Positions 33,546-42,690 of a stretch of 64,000 nucleotides of DNA are shown here, piece by piece. The position numbers and the translations under genes are program-made. The notes beneath the pieces are model-generated. The model saw only the letters and a program-made list of their open reading frames with translations, did not search any database and was not told the origin of the DNA. Position 1 is the first letter of the stretch, and every line of letters begins with the position of its first letter. The stretch comes from an uncultured Flavobacterium sp. (GTDB lineage Bacteria > Bacteroidota > Bacteroidia > Flavobacteriales > Flavobacteriaceae): positions 102,383 to 166,382 of the forward strand of contig NZ_OY730256.1 in assembly GCF_963422545.1 (NCBI RefSeq). The letters are read 5' to 3'.

Positions 33546-34457
33546 ATGGCAAAAAATGTTTTAATAACCGGAGGCACTGGATTCGTAGGAAAACACCTGA
33601 CTGACACGCTCATCGATAATGGTTTTACGGTATCTATTCTGAGCCGATCTGCCAGAGAAAACACTTCTTTGATTACTTATTACAAATGGAATTTAATGAG
33701 CAATTATATTAATGAAGACGCCATTTTACAAGCCGATTATATTATTCATTTGGCAGGAGAAGGCGTTGTTGAAAAAAAATGGACTAAAAGACGCAAGAAA
33801 CTTATTCTGGAAAGTCGTCTGAAGCCAATTGACCTGATCTTTTCGATTTTAAAAAAAAACAATAAAATATTAGACGGTTTTATTTCCGCTTCGGGAATTG
33901 GGATTTACGGCGCTATTACCAGTCCTGAAATTTGTACTGAAATGACTGCTCCTGCAAATGATTTTTTGGGAACAACTTGTCAGGAATGGGAACAAACGGT
34001 AGATAAAATTGGTTCTTTAGGTATTAGAACTGTTAAAATTAGAACAGCAATTGTTTTAGGGCGCAATGAAGGTTTTTTAAAGAAAATGAGCCCAAATTTT
34101 AAGGCTGGCTTTGGTATGATTTTAGGCACAGGAAAACAATATCTTCCCTGGATTCACATTCAGGATTTGTGTCAGATTTACTTAAAAGCAATAACAGACC
34201 CTGAAATGCAAGGAGCTTATAATGCCTGTGTAACTGACAATACAACAAACCAAACATTTTCAAAAATACTGGCTAATTTGTACGGATATAAAATCTGGTT
34301 CCCAAAAATCCCTTCGTTTGTGCTTAAAGTTGTTCTGGGCGAGATGAGTGAGGCAGTTTTAAAAGGTCAAAGAGCTTCTTCTGAAAAAATTCAAAAAACA
34401 GGTTTTCAATTTCAGTTTACTGATTTAGAAGAAGCCCTTGTAAGTTGTTTATTTTAA
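33546..34457 (+). CDS. TIGR01777-type NAD(P)-dependent epimerase (YfcH-like)
   Basis: A protein of 303 aa. The start ATG at 33546 gives MAKNVLITGGTGFVGKHLTDTL with the Rossmann GxxGxxG. YIIHLAGEGV, SASGIGIYG, FLGTTCQEWEQ and LPWIHIQDLCQIY are hallmarks of the TIGR01777 family of short-chain epimerase-like proteins. The role is unknown. Its end overlaps the convergent YceI gene by 9 nt. Confidence 0.88.
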   Translation: MAKNVLITGGTGFVGKHLTDTLIDNGFTVSILSRSARENTSLITYYKWNLMSNYINEDAILQADYIIHLAGEGVVEKKWTKRRKKLILESRLKPIDLIFSILKKNNKILDGFISASGIGIYGAITSPEICTEMTAPANDFLGTTCQEWEQTVDKIGSLGIRTVKIRTAIVLGRNEGFLKKMSPNFKAGFGMILGTGKQYLPWIHIQDLCQIYLKAITDPEMQGAYNACVTDNTTNQTFSKILANLYGYKIWFPKIPSFVLKVVLGEMSEAVLKGQRASSEKIQKTGFQFQFTDLEEALVSCLF

Positions 34458-35030
34458 AGTCAAAAGCATTGACTCGCTTGTTTTTACAACCCCAATTAAT
34501 TCTGTATTTACGGTTTGCGAAACTTTATCGGCTATTCTGGTTGGAATTTGAATATTGAAATCAGACATCAAAATAGGAAAATCAGATATAATTTGAATTC
34601 CATCGCCTACTTTTTTGATCAAAGCATTTACGATGAATTCCTTAGTTTTTCCATGCATTATAAGCTTTCCTTTTACTTGATATTCCTTTTCAATTTCGGT
34701 TACATCCTTTAAATCAAATTGTTGAATTTTACCTTTAAAAACGGCTTTAGGATATCGATGGCTTTCCAAATAATTTTCATTAAAATGTTCCTGCATCAGG
34801 TCTAATTTAAAACGAAAATCTTTGATAATAACGGTACATACAAATGTACTTGTTCTAGGTTCTAAAAGAATTGCAACCTGTCTGTTTACAGCTTTTACTT
34901 CTTCAAAAAACGGAACAGATGCTTCAAAATTTACTGTTCCTGTATTAGTAAAGAATTTTTCCTGCGCAATAACAACGGAATAAGCGGTAAATAGCAAAAT
35001 AAATAAAGTAGTTTTTTTCATAATCGTCAA
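34449..35030 (-). CDS. YceI-like secreted lipid-binding protein
   Basis: A protein of 193 aa with an N-terminal signal peptide (MKKTTLFILLFTAYSVVIAQ). The rest is a lipocalin-like barrel: TGTVNFEASVPFFEEVKAVN, FRFKLDLMQEHFNENYLESHRYPKAVFKG, YQVKGKLIMHGKTKEF, FPILMSDFNIQIP. YceI relatives bind isoprenoids in the periplasm. The ATG three codons downstream of the annotated one (MKK) is also possible. Monocistronic. Confidence 0.8.
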   Translation of the reverse strand: MTIMKKTTLFILLFTAYSVVIAQEKFFTNTGTVNFEASVPFFEEVKAVNRQVAILLEPRTSTFVCTVIIKDFRFKLDLMQEHFNENYLESHRYPKAVFKGKIQQFDLKDVTEIEKEYQVKGKLIMHGKTKEFIVNALIKKVGDGIQIISDFPILMSDFNIQIPTRIADKVSQTVNTELIGVVKTSESMLLTLK

Positions 35031-35521
35031 TATTTAAACAATTATGTCATTCATTTTTTTTGTTTTAAGAAGAGAAAAAAACTGGACTTAATATGGCGTT
35101 AAAAAAAATAGAATGGCAATACTCCGTGAAAAACAGTAACCCAATCGTTATACTTAAAGTTACGAAATTTTAAGGAATACGGTTTCCTTTTAGTCCTAAA
35201 TGTTTGTGAAATGTTTTTTGGATGTAAAATGCAGATTGTCAAATGTGAAATGTGGTAAAAATTGATGGCGATAAGACGTGTTGTCCCTACAGGAATGTCA
35301 TTAAATTAAGCTTTTAGAAAATAAATTTAATCTCGCAAAGGCGCGAAGTCGCAAAGGTTTTGTCATTTCGACGAAGGAGAAATCCCCGTGAGAAGCTCGA
35401 CAAAGATTGGATTTTCGTTGCGGAGTTACTTGCGGAGATTTCTCCTTCGTCGAAATGACAATGTTATGTTTAAACTTTGGCCTTTGTGAGAGATTTATTC
35501 AGGACAACACATATATTTTAA
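35031..35521. other. Intergenic region rich in repeats
   Basis: 491 nt with no gene I accept. It contains a CGCAAAGGCGCGAAGTCGC filler phrase and the large inverted repeat at 35361-35460. An open frame of 90 codons (35407 on) is a by-product of the repeat arm. Confidence 0.6.
35361..35460. repeat. REP-like inverted repeat, 24-bp perfect arms
   Basis: Arms at 35361-35384 and 35437-35460 begin TGTCATTTCGACGAAGGAGA and are exact reverse complements; inner flanks match partly (CTCCGCAAG vs CCCCGTGAG). It resembles the dispersed flavobacterial TCATTTCGACGAAGGAG element. Confidence 0.9.
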
Positions 35522-35917
35522 TTACGCCTGAACCTCTGTACAAATCTCAATTAAAAAACCATCTAAATCGCGCACATAAGCCACAATTTGTCCCCATGGT
35601 TTTTGCTTTGGTTCTGTTACTAAGATTGCGCCAAAAGAAATTGTTTTTTTTACCAATTCTTCAACATTATCGGTTATAAAACCTAATTCTATCGCAAAAG
35701 GTTTCTCTTCAATTTTACTTTCCAGGAAACCTTCTTTTAAATTTTCTTTGGCTAATGTTTTTGATGCAAACGAAATTGTTGTTTCTCCAGTATTTAATTC
35801 TCCATAATCGTTTCCCGGTGCAATAAATTTTCTTGAAAAGCCAAATGCATTTTCATAAAATACAATTGATTTTTCTACATCTTCTACATATAGAATTGTA
35901 TATCCAAACTTTACCAT
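35522..35917 (-). CDS. VOC (glyoxalase/bleomycin resistance-like) family protein
   Basis: A protein of 131 aa, one VOC unit of two beta-alpha-beta-beta-beta repeats: FGYTILYVEDVEKSIVFYENAFGFSRK, then ELGFITDNVEELVKK and YVRDLDGFLIEICTEV. Metal-ligand-type residues are present (Glu near the end). The substrate is unknown. 24 nt after the thioesterase gene, same strand. Confidence 0.85.
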   Translation of the reverse strand: MVKFGYTILYVEDVEKSIVFYENAFGFSRKFIAPGNDYGELNTGETTISFASKTLAKENLKEGFLESKIEEKPFAIELGFITDNVEELVKKTISFGAILVTEPKQKPWGQIVAYVRDLDGFLIEICTEVQA

Positions 35918-35941
35918 TTCCCTTTTATTTAATAAATTGTT

Positions 35942-36490
35942 CTAGCTAATTTCCAGCAATACATTGTATTTATCTAAACTTGCTAAATCTTCGATAGAAT
36001 TAATATTAGCAACTTTTTCATGCTCATCTACTTCTTTTCTAACTTCAATATGTTTAATCGCTTTTCTAAAACGTCTAACTTCTTCCAGATTAGACAAAAT
36101 TAATCCGGGAACCTGCACGCTTTTTCCGTCTTTGTCCTTGGCAACCATTGTAAAATAAGACGAGTTACAATGTTTAATGGCTCCAGTTTGAATATTCTCG
36201 GCTTCTACACGAATACCAACAACCATAGAACTTCTTCCCACATAATTTACAGAAGCTTTCATGGTAACCAGTTCTCCAACTTCAATAGGTTTTAAGAAAT
36301 TTACAGTGTCAACCGAAGCCGTAACACAATAATTGCCGCTAAACTTTGAGGCCGAAGCAAAGGCAATCTGATCTAATAATTGTAAAATATATCCTCCGTG
36401 AATTTTACCGCTAAAGTTAGTGTGCGACGGCAACATTAATTCTGAAATACTAATTTTTGATGAGGAAACGGGTTTAAAATCTGCGGTCAT
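35942..36490 (-). CDS. Acyl-CoA thioesterase (hotdog fold)
   Basis: A protein of 182 aa. The YciA-type core is HTNFSGKIHGGYILQLLDQIAF (active-site region), VTASVDTVNFLKPIEVGELV and GRSSMVVGIRVEAE. It should hydrolyse acyl-CoA. The C-terminal helix is charged (RRFRKAIKHIEVRKEVDEHE). 6 nt after the 121-aa gene. Confidence 0.88.
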   Translation of the reverse strand: MTADFKPVSSSKISISELMLPSHTNFSGKIHGGYILQLLDQIAFASASKFSGNYCVTASVDTVNFLKPIEVGELVTMKASVNYVGRSSMVVGIRVEAENIQTGAIKHCNSSYFTMVAKDKDGKSVQVPGLILSNLEEVRRFRKAIKHIEVRKEVDEHEKVANINSIEDLASLDKYNVLLEIS

Positions 36491-36496
36491 AATTGT

Positions 36497-36862
36497 TTAT
36501 TTGTATTTAAATGGGGAAGTTTCTTTTCGAACTGCGGTGATGAAATAATGAGAATCTCCCCACCAGCTAAATGTTTTATATCGTTCAACATAAGTCAATT
36601 TTACGTATTGACCTTCTAATGCATTCAATTGATCTATTACTTTTTGATCACTGTCTAATACTGAAAATCTAAATATTTGCGATCCGGAAACGCCTTGGCT
36701 TAACTCTCCTTCCCAGGTTTTCATTATTACACCTTTATGGCTCATTCTGATTAATTCGCCTGAGCGATATCCTTCACTATAAGGAACGTAGTATAGAAAT
36801 GCAAAATAAATGGTAATAATAAGTACAAAAAGTGCCGCAATTATTAATAAAATTCTTTTCAT
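36497..36862 (-). CDS. Conserved small membrane-anchored protein, unknown function
   Basis: A protein of 121 aa. One N-terminal helix (RILLIIAALFVLIITIYFAFLYYV) is followed by a beta-rich part (YSEGYRSGELIRMSHKG, KTWEGELSQG, KLTYVERYKTFSWWGDSHYFITAV). From memory, similar proteins are common in Flavobacterium. No function is assigned. Same-strand cluster with RmuC and the thioesterase. Confidence 0.7.
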   Translation of the reverse strand: MKRILLIIAALFVLIITIYFAFLYYVPYSEGYRSGELIRMSHKGVIMKTWEGELSQGVSGSQIFRFSVLDSDQKVIDQLNALEGQYVKLTYVERYKTFSWWGDSHYFITAVRKETSPFKYK

Positions 36863-36868
36863 AAAATC

Positions 36869-38242
36869 CTAGTTTAAAGATTGATTTTCATCTGAATTTG
36901 AAGCTCTTGCAATAATATTTTCCGGAAGCGCTTTTTTTGCCTTTGCTCCCATTTTCTTTAATTTTTCGACACTCGAAATCAAGTTTCCTCTGCCATCGAC
37001 TAATTTGTTCATGGCATTTTCGTATTCGGTTTTAGTGTCTTTTATTTTACTTCCAATTCTTAATAAATCACCAACAAAACCTTCAAATTTATCATACAAA
37101 GCACCTGCTTGTCTGGCAATTTCAAAAGCATTTTCCTGCTGTTTTTGATTCGTCCACATGCTGTCAATCGTCCTTAAAGTTGCCAATAAAGTTGTTGGCG
37201 TAACGATTACAATATTTCGATCAAATGCTTTATTATATAAAGTAGAATCTTCGTTTAAAGCTATAGCAAATGCAGGCTCTATTGGAATAAAAAGCAAAAC
37301 AAAATCCGGACTTTCTATTTGGTATAAATCATGATAGTTTTTACTTCCGAGTTGTTCAACGTGCCTTTTAATAGAACTTACATGTTCTTTTAGAAAATCT
37401 GTTTTAAGAATTTCTGATTCTTCATTAATCCATTTTTCATATGCAACCAAAGAAACTTTAGAATCGACAATCATTTTTTTACCGTCAGGCAAATTAATTA
37501 CAACATCCGGAAGAACTCTGTTTCCTTCATTATTGGTAAAACTTTGCTGAACTTCGTATTCTCTGCCTTTTTCTAAGCCTGATTTTTCTAAAACGCGCTC
37601 CAGAACCAGTTCGCCCCAATTTCCCTGCATTTTACTATCTCCTTTTAAGGCTTTTGTCAGGTTTAAAGTTTCCTTGCTCATTTGCGCATTCATTTCACTT
37701 AGACCCACAATTTGCTGACGTAAAGCGGCATGATAATCGATACTTTCTTTGTGCGTTTGCTCGACTTTTTTCTCAAAACCCTGAATTTTATCCTGCAATG
37801 GCAGCAAGATGCTTTTCATGTTTTCGCTATTTTGTTCGGTAAACTTAGCCGATTTTTCTTCGAGAATTTTATTCGCTAGGTTTTCAAATTCTTTGGTGAA
37901 TTTTTCCTGAAGCTCTGCGATTTCATTTTTTTGTTCTTTATGACGTTCCCATAAGTTTTCGAAATCAACTTCTTTTTTCGAAAGCTGAATCGCTAAACTG
38001 TCTTTTTCTGTCCGAATATTTTCTTTCTCAGAATTCGTTAATTGAAGCTGCTTCTGAAAATTATTTCTTTCGTTCTCCAATTGCTCTTTTTGCAACTGCA
38101 ATTGATTTGTATTTGCGTTTAACCGCTCTTCTAAACTCACTTTTTCTGATTGAGCTCTGGCAGAAAACAACAATTTTCCCAAGTAAATCCCAACGAATAG
38201 TGCAGTAACAAAGGCCAGTAAAAGTGGAAGAAAATCAAACAT
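36869..38242 (-). CDS. rmuC: DNA recombination protein RmuC
   Basis: A protein of 457 aa. An N-terminal membrane helix (residues 4-24) and a long coiled coil (about 35-180) precede the RmuC nuclease-like domain: MQGNWGELVLERVLEKSGL, VLPDVVINLPDGKKMIVDSK and FVLLFIPIEPAFAIAL. RmuC limits inversions at short repeats. It is the first gene of the 38242-35522 set. Confidence 0.93.
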   Translation of the reverse strand: MFDFLPLLLAFVTALFVGIYLGKLLFSARAQSEKVSLEERLNANTNQLQLQKEQLENERNNFQKQLQLTNSEKENIRTEKDSLAIQLSKKEVDFENLWERHKEQKNEIAELQEKFTKEFENLANKILEEKSAKFTEQNSENMKSILLPLQDKIQGFEKKVEQTHKESIDYHAALRQQIVGLSEMNAQMSKETLNLTKALKGDSKMQGNWGELVLERVLEKSGLEKGREYEVQQSFTNNEGNRVLPDVVINLPDGKKMIVDSKVSLVAYEKWINEESEILKTDFLKEHVSSIKRHVEQLGSKNYHDLYQIESPDFVLLFIPIEPAFAIALNEDSTLYNKAFDRNIVIVTPTTLLATLRTIDSMWTNQKQQENAFEIARQAGALYDKFEGFVGDLLRIGSKIKDTKTEYENAMNKLVDGRGNLISSVEKLKKMGAKAKKALPENIIARASNSDENQSLN

Positions 38243-38428
38243 ACTTAAGTTTATTTTTTAAAGTAAAAGTAAGCAATAATACGTAGTACTTAATTTTTAA
38301 AATTAAAATTTCACAGATTAATACTGATTCTAAATCACTTAAACCTTAAAAAAATCAAAGAAAAAAGATAATTTTTTACGCAACCTTTTTAAAAGAAGTT
38401 CATCTACCAATTATAACCTAATAAAATA

Positions 38429-39310
38429 ATGATGAAAAAATTAATACTAAGCTTATTTATAGCTTTTGGATTTAGCGCCTGCTCTCTTAGTAACGATGAT
38501 AATACGAATGTAGATTGCGGATCTTATACTGACCTTTCATTTACAGGATATCCCCTTTTATGCAACTATGGCCTGATAACTAACCCAACTAATCCGGTAG
38601 CAATAGTAGCGAACTCACAGGAGAAAATGGATCAGTATTTTAAAAAACACGATAAAACTTGTCCAAATTCAAGCGATCCAACAATAGATTTTACTAAAAA
38701 CTTTTTGGTTGGAATTTTCTCGGGATTAAAATCTACAAGTGGTTATACGATAAAAATGACTTCGATCATTGAAAACAAATGTCAACTGGTTATCAATTTT
38801 TATGAAAAAGCGCCTTTACCTGGTGAAACAATATCAACTGCAGCAACTTATCCTTCAGATTTTATTTTGATTCCTAAAACTTCTAAGCCTATTGTTTTTA
38901 ATAAAACTACTGAAAGCCCTGATAATATTGTAATTGGAACTTTTAATAGCAAATGTACCGGAGCTGATTGTCAAAACTTTTTTCAAATAAACGATTTCAA
39001 TATTCTAAAGTTTCAGAATGTAGTTGCCGGTGGTTATGATTTTAATCAATACAGATACATTGCAACAACTAAAAGAGGTGATTATACAGCACTTTTGAAA
39101 ACTGTTCCATCTGAAATTTTAAGTATTCAAGGACAAACAAAAACATACGGAACTCCAGATTCATCTGATCAGGGTGGTGTATATTTTGAGCTTCGTCAAG
39201 GTATCAAGGTTACTAAAATTTATATTGACAATAACGACACTAACGATCAGGGAACTGAAATTAAACTTTTCAAAAAAGCAATTAAAGATAAAATCGCAAG
39301 TTTAAAATAA
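38429..39310 (+). CDS. Secreted lipoprotein, unknown function
   Basis: A protein of 293 aa. The signal peptide with lipobox FSAC (Cys19) marks a lipoprotein. It has eight further Cys, several in CTGADC- and DCG-like patterns, which may form disulfides. The middle part (residues about 55-145) has FTKNFLVGIFSGLKSTSGYTIKM. I do not recognise the family. The start is at the first of two adjacent ATGs (38429 and 38432). 7 nt before the next gene. Confidence 0.65.
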   Translation: MMKKLILSLFIAFGFSACSLSNDDNTNVDCGSYTDLSFTGYPLLCNYGLITNPTNPVAIVANSQEKMDQYFKKHDKTCPNSSDPTIDFTKNFLVGIFSGLKSTSGYTIKMTSIIENKCQLVINFYEKAPLPGETISTAATYPSDFILIPKTSKPIVFNKTTESPDNIVIGTFNSKCTGADCQNFFQINDFNILKFQNVVAGGYDFNQYRYIATTKRGDYTALLKTVPSEILSIQGQTKTYGTPDSSDQGGVYFELRQGIKVTKIYIDNNDTNDQGTEIKLFKKAIKDKIASLK

Positions 39311-39317
39311 TCAGATT

Positions 39318-39716
39318 ATGAAAAAACATTTTTTATTTATTATTGTACTTTGTCTTTTTTCTAGTGCATATTCATTAGAATCGACATCTATGAATTCAGG
39401 ATCTATAATTAATACCTGGATTTGGGAAAAATCTATTGGCGGAGCTAATAATCCGTATACCTCAACGCCAAAGAGTATTGGCTTTAATAAAAAAATAGTT
39501 TTTACTCCGGAAGGAAGAGTAATCACTTATAAAGATAATATCGAGATTAGAAACAGCCCTTATCAAATAGAAAAAGGAATTGGCATTTTTGATCAGTCAG
39601 AACATGACTTAATTAACTTTGAAGGCAAGACTTATATAATAGAAAAGCTTGACAATCAAAATCTAACAATCGTAAGCAACAATCAAGACGCAACTCGTAC
39701 TATTTATAAAAGATAG
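39318..39716 (+). CDS. Small secreted protein, unknown function
   Basis: A protein of 132 aa with a signal peptide (residues 1-19, FLFIIVLCLFSSAYSLE). The mature part (NTWIWEKSIGGANNPYTSTP, then ITYKDNIEIRNSPYQIEKG) resembles lipocalin-like domains that occur near stress genes, but I am not sure. Probably cotranscribed with the lipoprotein at 38429. Confidence 0.55.
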   Translation: MKKHFLFIIVLCLFSSAYSLESTSMNSGSIINTWIWEKSIGGANNPYTSTPKSIGFNKKIVFTPEGRVITYKDNIEIRNSPYQIEKGIGIFDQSEHDLINFEGKTYIIEKLDNQNLTIVSNNQDATRTIYKR

Positions 39717-39766
39717 TTTTATAAGCTTATAAAAACTATTTTTGCAAAACCAAATTTAACCACTTC

Positions 39767-40318
39767 TTGAAAGACGATTTAGAAAAATATATCAAGCTTT
39801 GCCTGAAAAATGACAGAGAAGGACAACTGAAAATTTATCAGTTGTTCTCTCCTGTTCTATACGGTATTTGCCTGAAATATATGAAAAACGAAGACGATGC
39901 CAAAGATGTATTTCAGGAAGCATTTGTAATTGTTTTTCAGAAAATTGGCCAATATAAATTTGAAGGAAGTTTTGAAGGCTGGCTAAAACGTATTTTCATC
40001 AATAAACTGATTGAGACTTTAAATAAAAAGAAAAAAGAGAGTTTCTTTCTGGATGTTTTTGACCCCGATACTGATTTTGTCGAAGAGGAAGAATTAGACG
40101 CTATCCCAATAGAACAAGAAAAACTCTTAGAATACATTCGGGATTTACCAGATCAATACAGGACGGTTTTTAACTTGTATGTTTTTGAAAAAATGAAACA
40201 CAAGGAAATTGCCGAATTATTAAAGATCTCTGAAGGAACATCAAAATCAAATTTAAATAGAGCTAAACACATTTTGCAGAAAAGAATTTTGAGCATAAAA
40301 AATTTTAAAATAGCATGA
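39767..40318 (+). CDS. ECF-type RNA polymerase sigma factor
   Basis: A protein of 183 aa from a TTG start at 39767 (LKDDLEKYIKLCLKNDREGQLKIY). Region 2: YLKYMKNEDDAKDVFQEAFVIVF; region 4: LPDQYRTVFNLYVFEKMKHKEIAELLKISEGTSKSNLNRAKHILQK. A TATTTTTG box at 39737-39744 lies 23 nt before the start codon. It overlaps the next gene by 4 nt, whose product is a plausible anti-sigma partner. Confidence 0.88.
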   Translation: MKDDLEKYIKLCLKNDREGQLKIYQLFSPVLYGICLKYMKNEDDAKDVFQEAFVIVFQKIGQYKFEGSFEGWLKRIFINKLIETLNKKKKESFFLDVFDPDTDFVEEEELDAIPIEQEKLLEYIRDLPDQYRTVFNLYVFEKMKHKEIAELLKISEGTSKSNLNRAKHILQKRILSIKNFKIA

Positions 40319-42060
40319 AAAAGCAAAATATAGAAGATATTTTTTTATCAATGGAAGACTTTTCAAGTGTTCCGCCTCCTGAATTATGGGGGCAAATTGA
40401 GGAAAAATTAGACAAACCTAAAAAGAAAAAAAGAGCTATTCTTTGGTGGTCGGCTGCGGCATGCCTGCTACTAGGTTTGTTACTTCCTTCTGTTTTACAT
40501 TTTACTTCTAATTCAGAAATCAAAAACTTAAATAACGGCGCATCAGATAATAATAAAGTTGTTATTGAAGAGAAAAATGGAAAGAATAATGAAGAGAATA
40601 AAAATGACTTAAATAATACTACTATATCTACTTCAGAAAATAATACGCTGAAAACTGACATTGAAAAAGATCAAACGGAGAAAAATGGAGTAGAGAAAAG
40701 TTCAAATACATCTGAAGGAGAATCAACATCATCAAAAAACACAATCAATCCGTCAATTACCATTCATCAAAAACCAGAAACTACATTGGCTCATGTTGCT
40801 TCTGAAAATAAAACAAAAAACAATAATAGACTTCCTAAATCAAATATCGAAAAAAGAAGTGCAAATCAAGCTGTAGCTGAACAAACTTTTGTAACTGGAA
40901 AAGGAAATTCTTTTAATTCTGTTTCAAAATATCAGCTTCCTAATAATAGAAAAACAACGGCTACAGATAAAATTCTTTCTGAGAAGACATTCAATTCGGG
41001 TAAAACAAATGGATTTAATTCAAACTCGAAAAATCAATTGTCAAATTCTATTTTTGAAGATAAAACAAGCACAAAAAACAGCAGCAATATTGCTTTTTAT
41101 ACTCCAAATCCAACTTTGAATAACAATCAGAGTAATGCAAATAACAGCAAAGCAGTTCAAAACGAAGAAACAATAACGTCAAGAAAAGATATTATTGCGA
41201 GCAATGAAAAAAGCAATTCAAAATTTACTAATTCAACTAGTAAAGTAGATTCTGTTCAATTGGCAGAACTTCAAAATCTGGAAAAAGGCATCGTGGCTGT
41301 AACACCGGAAACTAAAAAAGATAAAAAGAATAAACCTGTTTCTAATGCCGAAAAGTGGGCTGTAGAAGTTTTTGCCGGTATAGCAAATTCTGAAAACAGC
41401 AAAAATGATAAAACATTAGGATATGCAAATGATTCGAAGCAAGGCAGCACGTATGGAGTTAAAACAAAATATAAAATCACCAATAAATGGGCTGTAGGTT
41501 CTGGTTTTAAAATTAATGAACTAGGTCAAAGCATTGCAAATGTTTCTTACATAACTGCAAAGAATACTCTTTCATTTGCTGGTCCTGCAAGTTTTCATAA
41601 TGCCAGCGAATCAATTGCACCGGCACAAATAACAAACAACTCAAGTTATATTTTTGTTTCGAATAGTACTACTGATGCATTAAAAACGAATGATATTCAA
41701 AGTGAAAATTTGCAAAGCGGAAATATAGATCAAAGCCTGAGATATATCGAAATGCCATTAGAAGTTTCCTATGCTGTATTTACTAAAAACAGAGCAAGTA
41801 TTAGTTTAAATACAGGTGGATTTGTAGGAAAGCTGATTTCTAACAATGTATCACTTGATGGTAACTCAATTGGAAATAATGTCAATGCAAACGATTATGT
41901 TTATGGTTCTACTTTAAGCAGTACTTTGCAGTATCGCATTTATAAAAAAACAAATATTTTTGCTGAACCTGCTGTAAATTATTACCTTAATCCTCTGAAT
42001 AATCAATCTTTCAACCAATTTCAATGGGGATTAAATGTTGGATTGAATGTTTCCTTCTAA
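40315..42060 (+). CDS. Membrane protein with anti-sigma-like N-terminus and outer-membrane-barrel-like C-terminus
   Basis: A protein of 581 aa. The N-terminus (MEDFSSVPPPELWGQIEEKLDKPKKKKRAIL, then a helix WSAAACLLLGLLLPSVL) resembles flavobacterial anti-sigma factors. Residues about 70-330 are Asn/Ser/Lys-rich and low complexity (SSNTSEGEST, NNNQSNANNSK). The C-terminus (KWAVEVFAGIANSEN, SLRYIEMPLEVSYAV, IFAEPAVNYYLN, WGLNVGLNVSF) looks like an outer-membrane beta barrel. If real, one protein spans from inner membrane to outer membrane through a flexible linker. It follows the sigma gene with a 4-nt overlap. Confidence 0.65.
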   Translation: MKKQNIEDIFLSMEDFSSVPPPELWGQIEEKLDKPKKKKRAILWWSAAACLLLGLLLPSVLHFTSNSEIKNLNNGASDNNKVVIEEKNGKNNEENKNDLNNTTISTSENNTLKTDIEKDQTEKNGVEKSSNTSEGESTSSKNTINPSITIHQKPETTLAHVASENKTKNNNRLPKSNIEKRSANQAVAEQTFVTGKGNSFNSVSKYQLPNNRKTTATDKILSEKTFNSGKTNGFNSNSKNQLSNSIFEDKTSTKNSSNIAFYTPNPTLNNNQSNANNSKAVQNEETITSRKDIIASNEKSNSKFTNSTSKVDSVQLAELQNLEKGIVAVTPETKKDKKNKPVSNAEKWAVEVFAGIANSENSKNDKTLGYANDSKQGSTYGVKTKYKITNKWAVGSGFKINELGQSIANVSYITAKNTLSFAGPASFHNASESIAPAQITNNSSYIFVSNSTTDALKTNDIQSENLQSGNIDQSLRYIEMPLEVSYAVFTKNRASISLNTGGFVGKLISNNVSLDGNSIGNNVNANDYVYGSTLSSTLQYRIYKKTNIFAEPAVNYYLNPLNNQSFNQFQWGLNVGLNVSF

Positions 42061-42111
42061 AAAATTATTGTAATAATTTCAAAAACAAGCTTTAAAGCCA
42101 GTCTTCACAAA

Positions 42112-42639
42112 ATGATAATTAAAAACCAATGGGCAAACCCAAAATCTATTTCCAGCGATTTGAACTTAGTTAAAGAATTAGTTTATGATTGTTTTGATTT
42201 TGACTGCTCTCAACCTCAACCAGTACCTGAAAGTGCTGAGTACAGTGCCTATCAATTTTACCTCAACCAAAAAAGTATTTGTTATCGTGAAGCTAAAATA
42301 ACTCCGATAAAAGTAGGACAGTTTGTAACTTTATGGAAGCGCAATAAATCCGGAACAATTGAGCCTTTTAATTTTTCTGATGAAATTGATTTTGTAATTA
42401 TTAGCGTGAGAAAAGAAGATCGTTTTGGGCAATTTATTTTTCCGAAAGCCATTTTATTAGATAAAGGAATTTTCTCTACCAAAACTAAAGAAGGCAAACG
42501 AGCTACACGTGTTTACCCGCCCTGGGACGAAACGACCAGCAAACAGGCACAGAAAACGCAGCAATGGCAATTGTATTATTTTTATGAAATAACTCCGAAC
42601 GCAGATTTTGAAACCTTCACAAATTTGCTTGATTCTTAA
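42112..42639 (+). CDS. MepB-family protein
   Basis: A protein of 175 aa. The pattern YSAYQFYLNQKSICYREAKITPIKVGQFVTLWKR, EIDFVIISVRKEDRFGQFIFPKAIL and RVYPPWDE matches MepB proteins, first named beside a staphylococcal efflux pump. Function unknown. A bidirectional terminator separates it from the convergent nuclease gene. Confidence 0.8.
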   Translation: MIIKNQWANPKSISSDLNLVKELVYDCFDFDCSQPQPVPESAEYSAYQFYLNQKSICYREAKITPIKVGQFVTLWKRNKSGTIEPFNFSDEIDFVIISVRKEDRFGQFIFPKAILLDKGIFSTKTKEGKRATRVYPPWDETTSKQAQKTQQWQLYYFYEITPNADFETFTNLLDS

Positions 42640-42641
42640 AT

Positions 42642-42673
42642 AAAAAAAAGGCATCCGCGACGGATGCCTTTTT
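42642..42673. terminator. Bidirectional terminator
   Basis: AAAAAGGCATCCgcgacGGATGCCTTTTT between convergent genes, with A and T runs on both sides. Confidence 0.9.
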
Positions 42674-42690
42674 AATACATTGTATTTTGT

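Noticed and set aside
35407..35679. 90-codon open frame through the inverted repeat
   Set aside because: Starts inside the repeat arm and runs into the VOC gene in antisense.
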